This document shows, piece by piece, positions 38,139 to 48,122 of a stretch of DNA of 64,000 nucleotides. The translations under genes were made by a program, and so were the position numbers. The notes below the pieces were generated by a model. That model had not been told where the DNA came from, made no database searches, and worked only from the letters and a program-made list of their open reading frames with translations. Where the stretch lies: assembly GCF_007280555.1 (NCBI RefSeq), contig NZ_VKDB01000001.1, forward strand, positions 423,006-487,005, read 5' to 3'. Origin of the DNA: Deinococcus detaillensis (GTDB lineage Bacteria; Deinococcota; Deinococci; Deinococcales; Deinococcaceae). Positions within the stretch are counted from its first letter, which is position 1. Each line of letters starts with the position of its first letter.

Positions 38139-39113
38139 TTAAACCTTTTGAATCTGCGCCTGGCCCAGCAGACCCTGGGGACGCACCAACAAAATGATAA
38201 ACAGCAGCGCAAAGGCCACCGCTTCCTTGTAAGCGCTGTACTGGGCAGGCACGAACGCCTCGGCCAGCCCGATCACCAGCCCGCCCACCACCGCGCCGGG
38301 AATGCTGCCCAGTCCGCCCAGCACGATGACGGCCAGCCCCTTGAGGCCGAAGGTGACGCCAAAATACGGTCCCGCGATGCCAAACGAACTGCCGACCAGC
38401 GTTCCAGCTAGGCCGCCGAGGAGTCCCGACAGAAAAAAGGTGATGATGACGAAGCGGTCTACGCTGATGCCCAGCAGCGAGGCGGTGCCGGGATTTTCGG
38501 CAACGGCCCTGAGCGCCTTGCCGGTGCGGGTGCGTCCGATGACCCAGCCTAAAATCAGCAGGAGCACCATGCTGACGGCAAAAATAATGACCTGCACCGT
38601 GCGGATGATGATGGTTTTGTCGCCCAGATGAAACAGCAGCGCGGGCGGCAGGTTGCCGTAAATGCCATCGGGAAACGAGTAGCTCTCCGCGCCCACCAGA
38701 ATCTGAATCAGGTTGACGATCACCAGCGCCACGCCCAGCGAACTCACCAGCGCCAGCAGCGGGTCGGCGCTGCGCGTCCGCATGGGCCGGAAGGCGAGGC
38801 GCTCGATGATGACGGCCACCACCCCCGCCAGCAGCGAGCCGACGAGCGCGGAGAGGGCAAAGCCCCAGGCGCTGCCCGCCAGCGGTGAGCCGTTCGGAAA
38901 CAAATTGAGGCCCTTCAGCAAGCCGTTGTCACTAAACTGACCGGAGATCAGGGTGTAGGTAAAGTAAGCGCCCAGTGTAAACACCGCGCCGTGCGCGAAA
39001 TTGATGATGCCCAGAATCGAGAACACCAAGGTGTAGCCCAGCGCAAAAATGGCGTAGACGCTGCCGATCGCCAAACCGTTCAGGACATTTTGTAAAAAAC
39101 CGCTCAGTTCCAA
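38139..39113 (-). CDS. livH: Branched-chain amino acid ABC transporter permease LivH
   Basis: Permease of 324 residues opening with QNVLNGLAIGSVYAIFALGYTLVFSILGIINFAHG, the LivH signature, and containing RTRTGKALRAVAENPGTASLLGISVD. The start is TTG 39113, eight bases after AAAGGAG. A large inverted repeat separates it from the binding-protein gene. Confidence 0.94.
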   Translation of the reverse strand: MELSGFLQNVLNGLAIGSVYAIFALGYTLVFSILGIINFAHGAVFTLGAYFTYTLISGQFSDNGLLKGLNLFPNGSPLAGSAWGFALSALVGSLLAGVVAVIIERLAFRPMRTRSADPLLALVSSLGVALVIVNLIQILVGAESYSFPDGIYGNLPPALLFHLGDKTIIIRTVQVIIFAVSMVLLLILGWVIGRTRTGKALRAVAENPGTASLLGISVDRFVIITFFLSGLLGGLAGTLVGSSFGIAGPYFGVTFGLKGLAVIVLGGLGSIPGAVVGGLVIGLAEAFVPAQYSAYKEAVAFALLFIILLVRPQGLLGQAQIQKV

Positions 39114-39137
39114 GGAATATGCTCCTTTTTATCCACA

Positions 39138-39189
39138 AGTGGGGAGTGGTGAGCAGGAAAAAATAAAGCCCCACTCTCCACTCCCCACT
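39138..39189 (-). repeat. 12-bp inverted repeat between livK and livH
   Basis: AGTGGGGAGTGG (39138-39149) and CCACTCCCCACT (39178-39189) form a perfect stem around a 28-nt loop. On the minus strand TTGTGGATAAAAAGG follows, which is not a proper T-run. It probably stabilises the binding-protein mRNA or limits read-through. Confidence 0.8.
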
Positions 39190-39199
39190 GAGTATTCGC

Positions 39200-40357
39200 T
39201 TACTTCAAAAAGACGAAGGTGCCGTTCTTAGCGTCTTTCATCTTGATTTGCGCCACGTAGAAGGCCTGCTGCACGATGTCTCCGTCTTTGTCGAAGCTGA
39301 GTTCACCCAAGGGTGTCTTGTATTTTCCGATCAGGATCTGTTTGTTCAGGGCCACTCTGAGTTCGCCCAGATCCCAGTCGGCGATCTTCCTCTTGTGGTC
39401 GAGCACCTTGAGGGCGTCCACGAAGACCTGCACGCCGGTGTACGCCTGGGCCGCAAATTGAGGCGGATCTTTTTTATACTGGGCCTTGTATTCGCGGGCA
39501 AACAGCTGGTTGGCGGCGCTCGATTGGGTGGGGCTGTAGGCCTGCGCGACAATCACGCCGTCACAGTACTGGCCGCAGATGGGGAACATGCTGGAACTGT
39601 TCAGGCCGTTGCCGCCCACGATCAGCCCCTTGTAGCCGAGTTGACGCAGCTGCTTGATCAGGTTGCCGCTGTCATTGGCCAGCCCGGAGATGATCACCAG
39701 ATCCACGTTCTCGCCCAGCACCGCCGTGACCTGGGTGGTGAAGTCGTTGTCGGTGGTCTGAAACTTTTGCACGGTGGCGATGTTGAGATCGAGGTCCTTG
39801 GCCGTCTGCTGGAAGATCCCCGTCTCAGAGGTTGAGAAAGCGTCGTTCTGGGCGTAGAGCACCGCCACTTTCTTGAGCTTGGGATTGATCTTGAGGGCCT
39901 GTTTGAGCGCGTTGGGCGCAATCGCCGTGACCGGCGCAGAAACGCGGGAGATGTACGCGCCGATCTGCGGAATGCCTTTGGCAGTGTTGCTCGGCCCAAT
40001 TACTGGCACTTTGGCACGGTCGGCGATGGGGTCGGCGCTGAAGGCCTGCTGAGAAAGGGTTGGCCCCACAATGCCGACCACGTTGTCTTTGCTGATCAGG
40101 TTCTGGAAGGCGTTGATGGCTCCGGCTTCATCGCCGCTGGTGTCTTGAAAGACCAGTTTGATCGGGGTGCCGCCCACGCCGCCGCGTGCATTCAAAAATT
40201 TCTCGGCCAGTTTGGCTCCGATCACCTGTTCCTGACCGAAGAGCGAAGCGTTGCTGGTTTGCGCTACCGCAATCCCAATCGCGATGGGCGTGGCGACTTT
40301 TTGAGCGGCGGCGAGGCTGAGGGCGCTGAGCAGAAGTAAACTGAGGGTTCGTTTCAT
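39200..40357 (-). CDS. livK: Branched-chain amino acid ABC transporter substrate-binding protein
   Basis: Periplasmic-binding-protein type 1 receptor of 385 residues. It has a signal peptide (MKRTLSLLLLSALSLAAAQ) and typical segments NARGGVGGTPIKLVFQDTSGD, VVGIVGPTLSQQAFSADPIADRAKVPVIGPSNTA and LAPNALKQ-like ITAIAPNALK. The ATG follows GGAGATCAT. First gene of the liv operon. The substrate could be Leu/Ile/Val or other amides; the family is broad. Confidence 0.93.
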   Translation of the reverse strand: MKRTLSLLLLSALSLAAAQKVATPIAIGIAVAQTSNASLFGQEQVIGAKLAEKFLNARGGVGGTPIKLVFQDTSGDEAGAINAFQNLISKDNVVGIVGPTLSQQAFSADPIADRAKVPVIGPSNTAKGIPQIGAYISRVSAPVTAIAPNALKQALKINPKLKKVAVLYAQNDAFSTSETGIFQQTAKDLDLNIATVQKFQTTDNDFTTQVTAVLGENVDLVIISGLANDSGNLIKQLRQLGYKGLIVGGNGLNSSSMFPICGQYCDGVIVAQAYSPTQSSAANQLFAREYKAQYKKDPPQFAAQAYTGVQVFVDALKVLDHKRKIADWDLGELRVALNKQILIGKYKTPLGELSFDKDGDIVQQAFYVAQIKMKDAKNGTFVFLK

Positions 40358-40456
40358 ATGATCTCCAGACTCCGGTGAGGAGGCAGTTTGATGAAGAGTG
40401 GCTTTAATCTTGCCACGCTCAGCTGACTTGTCAAGCGCGGGTATGAAATTTTTATT

Positions 40457-42181
40457 CTATGAAGCTGAGCTTCGGCTTCTCCGCTGAGCCGCCACGAACG
40501 CCAAGAAGTCGGCCTGTGACAAGGTGTTGACCACCTCGGCAGCCGTCAGTCCGGCTTTGCGGGCCACCAGTGCGCCGTAACGGATGTCACTCAGGCCGTG
40601 GACGGCGTGTGCGTCGGTGTTGAGGGCGAATTTGAGACGGGAGCGGTAACGCAGCGCAAAACGCCAATCTATATCCAGGCGGTAAGGGCTGGCATTGATC
40701 TCCACCACTGTTTGGTGGGCTTCACAGGCGTCCAGTACGGCGTCTAAGTCAAGTGCATAACTGGGACGGCGCAGCAGTAGCCTGCCGGTGGCGTGGCCCA
40801 GAACGGTAATCAGGGGGTGTGAAACGGCCTTAATCAGCCGCTCGGTTTGCGCCGCCTCGCTGAGCGTGAAGTGGCTATGCACCGAGGCCACCACATAGTC
40901 CAGCTCACTCAGCAACTCGTCGTCAAAGTCGAGCGAACCGTCTTCCAGAATGTCCACTTCGCTGCCCGCGATGACCGGCAAGCCCGCCCGCTGGAGTTCG
41001 CGCACTTCCTTGATTTGCGCCCGCAACCGTTCGGGCGACAGACCGTTGGCATAAAAGGCGCTGCGCGAGTGATCTGCCGTCCCCAGGTAGCCGCCCAACT
41101 GCTGCGCGGCGTCCACCATTTCGCCCAAACTCGCCGCGCCGTCGCTCCAGGTGGAGTGAGTATGGATGAAGCCTTTGATGTCCTGCGGCGTAACTAGCTC
41201 GGCAAGCTCGGGCAGGCTTTCCCACACGGCGTCGTGTTCGGTTTCGCGGTACTCGGCGGGGCGAAAGGGAAGACCCAGCGCGGCCAGCACATCTTGTTCG
41301 GTGGGCGTGTTCAGCGTTTCGCCGCTGCCCTGCTTGCCGCCCTCCTGATGAACACGGTGCAGCCCGCGCCCGTTGAGATCAAAGCCCTGCCGCGCCGCTT
41401 CCGAGCGCAAGCCTTCCCGGTAAGCCGCGCCGCCGCCCATCATCAAATCCAGAGCCCCGCGCACTTCTGCCGCCGCGTAAGGGAGTTCAATCGGCACGCC
41501 TTCCCAGATGCCGCTCAGCACCGGGCGCTTGTCGACTTGCTCTAATGCCAACTCAGGCAAGGCGGCGCGAATCTCCTCCGGCGTGGCGCTGACGGTGACG
41601 CGGACGCTGCGGGTGGTTTCCAGATTGCGGCGCACATCACCGCTGGCGCGGGCATTGAGGTGGGCCAGCCTCGCTGCGAGTTGCTCGGCGATCTGGTGGG
41701 CGGTGTTCATGCGTTGCCGCCCCTGCGCGGCCAGCACAAACTCCACCGCTTCCAGCAAAGTGGCCGCCGTCTTCGCGCCGAAGCCTTTGAGGGCCGTCAC
41801 GCTGCCGTCGTCCAGTCCTTCCCGCAGCGCTTCGAGCGAATCGAATCCGCCTTGCCAGAGGGCGCGGACTTTTTTTGGCCCCAGCCCGCGCACGCCCAGC
41901 AACTCCACCACGCCGGGCGGCAGTTGGGCCAGTGCCTCAGTGAGGGGGCCAAAGCTGCCGGTCTGCAAGGCCTCGCCGAGTGCGCCCGCCAGCGCCGAGC
42001 CGACTTTGGGCACGCCCTGAAAGTTCTTCTGGGCGGCCTCGTCCCAATTGGTCAGCGCTTCGATGCTGCGGGCGGCGGAGCGGTAAGCCTGCGCCCTAAA
42101 CGCTTCCGCGCCCAGCACTTCCAGCAGATCGGCGGTGGTTTCTAGAGCGCTGGCGGCGGCTTTTTGGGTGAAGGGAAGCAT
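40457..42181 (-). CDS. polX: DNA polymerase X family protein with PHP nuclease domain
   Basis: DNA-repair protein of 574 residues. The N-terminal polymerase-X part has helix-hairpin-helix motifs (LLGVRGLGPKKVRALW, LKGFGAKTAATLL). The palm motif is degenerate: SGDVRRNLETTRSVRVTV has Ser192-Val-Arg194 where active polymerases have Asp-x-Asp, and the third Asp is Glu232. The C-terminal PHP domain (about 335-574) keeps HTHSTWSDG, TADHS, GSEVDIL, SVHSHF and NTDAHAVHGL. Non-standard palm residues and exonuclease activity are known for Deinococcus PolX. TACCCT six bases before the ATG suggests a leaderless mRNA. Confidence 0.95.
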   Translation of the reverse strand: MLPFTQKAAASALETTADLLEVLGAEAFRAQAYRSAARSIEALTNWDEAAQKNFQGVPKVGSALAGALGEALQTGSFGPLTEALAQLPPGVVELLGVRGLGPKKVRALWQGGFDSLEALREGLDDGSVTALKGFGAKTAATLLEAVEFVLAAQGRQRMNTAHQIAEQLAARLAHLNARASGDVRRNLETTRSVRVTVSATPEEIRAALPELALEQVDKRPVLSGIWEGVPIELPYAAAEVRGALDLMMGGGAAYREGLRSEAARQGFDLNGRGLHRVHQEGGKQGSGETLNTPTEQDVLAALGLPFRPAEYRETEHDAVWESLPELAELVTPQDIKGFIHTHSTWSDGAASLGEMVDAAQQLGGYLGTADHSRSAFYANGLSPERLRAQIKEVRELQRAGLPVIAGSEVDILEDGSLDFDDELLSELDYVVASVHSHFTLSEAAQTERLIKAVSHPLITVLGHATGRLLLRRPSYALDLDAVLDACEAHQTVVEINASPYRLDIDWRFALRYRSRLKFALNTDAHAVHGLSDIRYGALVARKAGLTAAEVVNTLSQADFLAFVAAQRRSRSSAS

Positions 42182-42366
42182 GCAGGTAGGGTAGCGGGTT
42201 TTGGGCGGGTGGAAGGCGGGCGGGGGCTCTGGCTTTTGCAGGTTCCGGCGTTTCAGCCTCTGGGGTGGTTACGCTGTGGGCACCGTGGTCAAGGGGTCGC
42301 CCAGCCAGCAGACTGAAGAGGCTGGGATGGACGCCGCAATAAAGACGGAGATGGGCCCCTTTGTGT

Positions 42367-43167
42367 TTACCCCACCCGCTCGCGCCCCGCGTAACTGACA
42401 ATCACGCCTTCCACGTCGTTAATTTCCTTGACGGCGTCGCCAAAGCGGTAGCCGACTTCGGCGGGGGCGTGGGCGTCGCTGCCCAGCACGAAGGCAATGC
42501 CCCGCGTGGCGGCGGCCCGCACCAGATCCGGGGCCGGGTACGCTTCCTTCACGGGCTTGCGCCAACCGGCGGTGTTGAAATCGAGGCTCAGGCCCTGCAT
42601 GGCGATCACGTCCAGCGCGTGCAGGGCGGCCATACCGTCGGGGTCGGTGTCGCCGAACTTTTTGGGCAGATCGAGGTGGCCGATGGCGTCAAAGAGCGTG
42701 CTGCGGGCCGCCCCTTCCACCAAAGCGTAGTAGTGGCGGTAAAGGCCAGCCAAATCGCGCTGCTGGTACTCGTCTTTGAAGGCCGGATTGTCAAAGCCCC
42801 AAGCTCCGATATAATGGACGCTGCCGATTACGTAATCCCACGGATGTTCTTCAAGGATCTGCGCCACATACCGCTCGGTGCCGGGGTGAAAGTCAGCTTC
42901 TAGACCCAGGCGCACCACCAAGCGGCCCTCGAATTCCCGCTGCACGTCTTTAACTGTCTGCACGTACTCGTCAAGTTGCCCGCGCTTCATACGCCACTCG
43001 GCGTCAAACCAAGCCGGCATGGGGATATGATCGGTAAAGCATACGCCCGAGAGGCCCAAATCCAGGGCCGCCTGCGCGTACTCACGGGGACTGCCTTCAG
43101 CGTGATTGCACAGCGGCGTATGCAGGTGAGAGTCGAACAAATGCGGTGGAAGATGCATCGGCGTCAT
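42367..43167 (-). CDS. PHP-domain phosphatase, histidinol-phosphatase (HisK) type
   Basis: Product of 266 residues with metal-binding motifs DSHLHTPLCNHAEG, FTDHIPM, GLEADFHPG, GSVHYI, IGHLDLPKKF and SDAHAPAEVG, matching HisK-type histidinol phosphatases of the PHP family. Histidine biosynthesis is the likely role, although no other his gene is in the window. TAGGCT ends five bases before the ATG at 43167; Met4 (43158) is an alternative start. Confidence 0.88.
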   Translation of the reverse strand: MTPMHLPPHLFDSHLHTPLCNHAEGSPREYAQAALDLGLSGVCFTDHIPMPAWFDAEWRMKRGQLDEYVQTVKDVQREFEGRLVVRLGLEADFHPGTERYVAQILEEHPWDYVIGSVHYIGAWGFDNPAFKDEYQQRDLAGLYRHYYALVEGAARSTLFDAIGHLDLPKKFGDTDPDGMAALHALDVIAMQGLSLDFNTAGWRKPVKEAYPAPDLVRAAATRGIAFVLGSDAHAPAEVGYRFGDAVKEINDVEGVIVSYAGRERVG

Positions 43168-43386
43168 GCTCTAGCCTAATACGAATTCCGCCGAGTTCCA
43201 GTATATTTTTAACTTCTTTTCACTCGACTGCCTTCCCCGCGCTCCACCTTCTCTTTCCCAAAACCTCGGCATCACGCGCCCGTCACGCTCATGTCACGCC
43301 TGATCTGGAAACTGTTGATAAGACTCGACTGAACTTCTCGGTAACTGGACTTCTCGGCTTGGGGTCAACGAAAGGGGGAAAGGAAG

Positions 43387-44154
43387 ATGCAAGGTGCGCC
43401 GCAAAAAAGTGAACTGCAAAAAAGTGAGTTGCACATTCGGGTGATGGGCCCGCCGTCTTTGCAAATCGGTGGCCAAGATTTGTTCTTCAAAACCCGCAAA
43501 GCGCTGGCTTTGGCGCTGTATCTGGCGCTGGAAGGGCCGCAGCCGCAAGACGCCTTGCTCGAACTCCTCTGGCCCGACTCGCCCCACAGCGGCTCGCTGA
43601 GAACGGCAGCGCTGCATCTGCGCCAGGCGCTGGGTGAGCAAGCTTGGCGGCTGCAAACCCAGTGGTGCGGCTTGTCGTTAGACCTTAGCGGCGCTTTTGT
43701 AGACGCCCACACGCTGGGCCAGTTGAGCGCCGAGCAAGCGCTGGCATGGAAGCCGGGCCTTTTTCTGGCGGGCCTGCACCTGAAAGGCAATCCGGCGTGG
43801 GACGATTACTTGATGCTGCGGGCCGAGACGCTCGCCGCCGAATATGACCGCCGCCTCGCGGAACTGTGCCGCGCGTTGGCCGAGCAAGGAGACTATGACC
43901 ACGCCTGCGAATTGGCCCGCCGCCGCAGCGAACTCGATCCGCTTTCAGAAAATGCTTGTTCGCAGTGGGGCTGGGTGCTGGGCCTTGCCGGATTGCCGCA
44001 AAAAGCTGCCAGCATCCAAGCGGCGTTTGCGCGGCGTTTTACGCAGGTGTTCGGTTTTGGGCCGCTCAGCGCGGGCCTGCGCCCAGAAGAAGGCGGCCAG
44101 TTCTTTTCCCCTCCCTTTCCCAACAAGGCGCAGCGGGAAGCGGTGGTGGCTTAA
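43387..44154 (+). CDS. BTAD-domain transcriptional regulator (SARP-like)
   Basis: Product of 255 residues. A winged-helix N-terminus (ELHIRVMGPPSLQIGGQDLFFKTRKALALALYLAL, then LLELLWPDSPHSGSLRTAALHLRQAL) is followed by a TPR-like bacterial transcriptional activator domain (DDYLMLRAETLAAEYDRRLAELCRALAEQGDYDHACELARRRSELDP). It lacks the large ATPase domain of long family members. AAAGGAAG precedes the ATG. It is divergent from the HisK-type gene; its targets are unknown. Confidence 0.85.
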   Translation: MQGAPQKSELQKSELHIRVMGPPSLQIGGQDLFFKTRKALALALYLALEGPQPQDALLELLWPDSPHSGSLRTAALHLRQALGEQAWRLQTQWCGLSLDLSGAFVDAHTLGQLSAEQALAWKPGLFLAGLHLKGNPAWDDYLMLRAETLAAEYDRRLAELCRALAEQGDYDHACELARRRSELDPLSENACSQWGWVLGLAGLPQKAASIQAAFARRFTQVFGFGPLSAGLRPEEGGQFFSPPFPNKAQREAVVA

Positions 44155-44245
44155 AAGGGAAGGTGGTTGCAGGAGCGCGATTGGAGCGCACACGGCGCAG
44201 TCCAGCTTCTCCCACGAGCCAGTTCTCAAGCGCGGCCTTTTACTT

Positions 44246-44677
44246 TTAGTTTTGCGCTTCGTTGCCTGTCGCCAGCGGCGGCACCACCACAGGGCGGCCA
44301 TCAAGGTCAACCGCCACGAACACGAAAGTGCCGTTGGTGGCCAGTTGCTGCTCGCCGGTAGTCAGCGTCTCACGGAAAACGTCTACCCGCACGGTCATGG
44401 AGGTGCGGCCCACCCGGATGACCTGAGCTTCTAGGGCCAGCGCGTCGCCCAAGCGCACGGGCAGGTGAAAATCCACCGCGTCCATGCGGGCGGTGACCAC
44501 GTGATGCTTGGCGTGCCTTACGGCGGCCACCGAAGCGGCTTTGTCCATCAGCGACAACACGAAGCCGCCAAAAGCGGTGCCGTGATAATTCGTGTCTTTG
44601 GGAAACACCAGTTCGAGCATTCGTGCGCCGCTGGGCGGTTGGCCGGGTAAGGAAGGAGAAAAGTCGTCGCGGCTCAT
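44246..44677 (-). CDS. Acyl-CoA thioesterase, hot-dog fold (YciA-like)
   Basis: Hydrolyses acyl-CoA thioesters. The 143-residue product has [35 protein letters not shown] (helix with Asn/Asp site), [18 protein letters not shown] and [16 protein letters not shown], as in YciA and cytosolic thioesterases. The ATG at 44677 is preceded by TACACT at 7 nt spacing, suggesting a leaderless mRNA; the open frame to 44818 is not family-like. Confidence 0.9.
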   Translation of the reverse strand: MSRDDFSPSLPGQPPSGARMLELVFPKDTNYHGTAFGGFVLSLMDKAASVAAVRHAKHHVVTARMDAVDFHLPVRLGDALALEAQVIRVGRTSMTVRVDVFRETLTTGEQQLATNGTFVFVAVDLDGRPVVVPPLATGNEAQN

Positions 44678-44892
44678 GCGGGCCAGTGTAGTGCAGGAGG
44701 GGTGGACGTGGTGAGTGGTCAGGAGTTGGTGGTCGGTGGGGCTTGTGAGGCGGGAAGGACGAGGGAATTTTCGCTCTACCCGACAGGCGTCAACCCATCC
44801 CAGCGCCCTACAACCCAAAGCCCACTTCTCAAAGCCGCAAGTCCCTGTTAACGCTAAATACCCCGTCAGGTTCAGGTGAGGGTTGTGTCAGG

Positions 44893-44957
44893 CCCGTTGG
44901 GATACACTAACCGCGTGCTGGTGGGCTCCTAGCCCCGCTCTAAGCTGCATGGCTTAG
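44893..44957 (+). promoter_or_regulatory. Possible upstream lon promoter and structured leader
   Basis: TACACT at 44893-44898 could be a -10 box, although no good -35 is placed at 17 bp. Downstream, CTAAGC-TGCATG-GCTTAG (44940-44957) forms a perfect hairpin. A start here would give a leader of about 220 nt for lon. Apart from this and the HAIR promoter, the 445 bp upstream of lon hold no gene. Confidence 0.3.
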
Positions 44958-44993
44958 GCCACTGACCGGCACACTGGGCACGGCGCTCCCGAC

Positions 44994-45032
44994 TTGTCAT
45001 CACGACGCTTACTTGATAGTATGGGACTCAAG
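44994..45032 (+). promoter_or_regulatory. lon promoter overlapped by a HAIR-like (HspR) operator
   Basis: TTGTCA (44994-44999), a 17-bp spacer and TAGTAT (45017-45022) form a good promoter. Overlapping its -10, CTTGATA-N7-ACTCAAG (45012-45032) matches the HspR-binding HAIR consensus CTTGAGT-N7-ACTCAAG at 12 of 14 positions. HspR is a heat-shock repressor known in Deinococcus, so heat-inducible lon is likely. Confidence 0.75.
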
Positions 45033-45123
45033 TTATCTGCTCTACCGAAGTTGCTTGGCACGGCTTAGCCGGTGTTGGAACAACCAAGGTAGCGCTTCTC
45101 CCCTCGACGATAAGGAGCCTTTG

Positions 45124-47646
<2,523 letters not shown>

Positions 47647-47663
47647 ACTCAACCCAAGCCTTC

Positions 47664-47690
47664 AAGCCCCCGCACCGTTGGGGGCTTTTT
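47664..47690 (+). terminator. Terminator of lon
   Basis: AAGCCCCC / GGGGGCTT stem with an 8-nt loop, followed by TTT; a textbook intrinsic terminator. Confidence 0.85.
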
Positions 47691-47759
47691 CCATGTCCAT
47701 TTCGCGTGCCGAGCGACAGAGCCAATTCCCATTCCCCCGCTGCGCTAGACTCCTGACCT

Positions 47760-48122
47760 ATGCGTGTGGTGCAGTTTCTTCAAGTTTTATTGCTGCTGAT
47801 TCTCGGCGGTTATCTGCTGTTGGTGTCCTTAGAAAACCCCGGGCGGATGCGCTTGCCGCTGCCGTTCAGCGACGGCGAAGTGCTGCTGCCCAGCGGCCTG
47901 ACACTGGGGCTGGCGCTGCTGCTGGGCGCACTCTACTGCGCTCTGCTGCTGCTGCCGCCGCTGCTGCAAAGTCGGATTGGCCGCCGCCAAGCTGTGCGCC
48001 GCCGACGCGAAGCCGAGGAGCGGTTGCAACTGACCCTGCGCTCCCGCCTCGGTGAAGCCGCGCCGCTGGTGGCTCAAGCGCCTGCGGGGTACGCGCCTAC
48101 TTCTACCAAGGCCCAGCCGTGA
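47760..48122 (+). CDS. LapA-like (DUF1049) small membrane protein
   Basis: Product of 120 residues with two hydrophobic helices (FLQVLLLLILGGYLLLVSLENPG and LTLGLALLLGALYCALLLLPPLL) and a basic, coiled C-terminus. This is the pattern of LapA/YciS proteins involved in envelope lipid assembly in other bacteria. TAGACT lies eight bases before the ATG. The stop overlaps the recJ GTG start. Confidence 0.7.
   Translation: MRVVQFLQVLLLLILGGYLLLVSLENPGRMRLPLPFSDGEVLLPSGLTLGLALLLGALYCALLLLPPLLQSRIGRRQAVRRRREAEERLQLTLRSRLGEAAPLVAQAPAGYAPTSTKAQP

Noticed and set aside
44819..45011. Small RNA gene upstream of lon
   Set aside because: Hairpins are present, but there is no terminator before lon and no match to a known RNA; a structured leader is the simpler reading.
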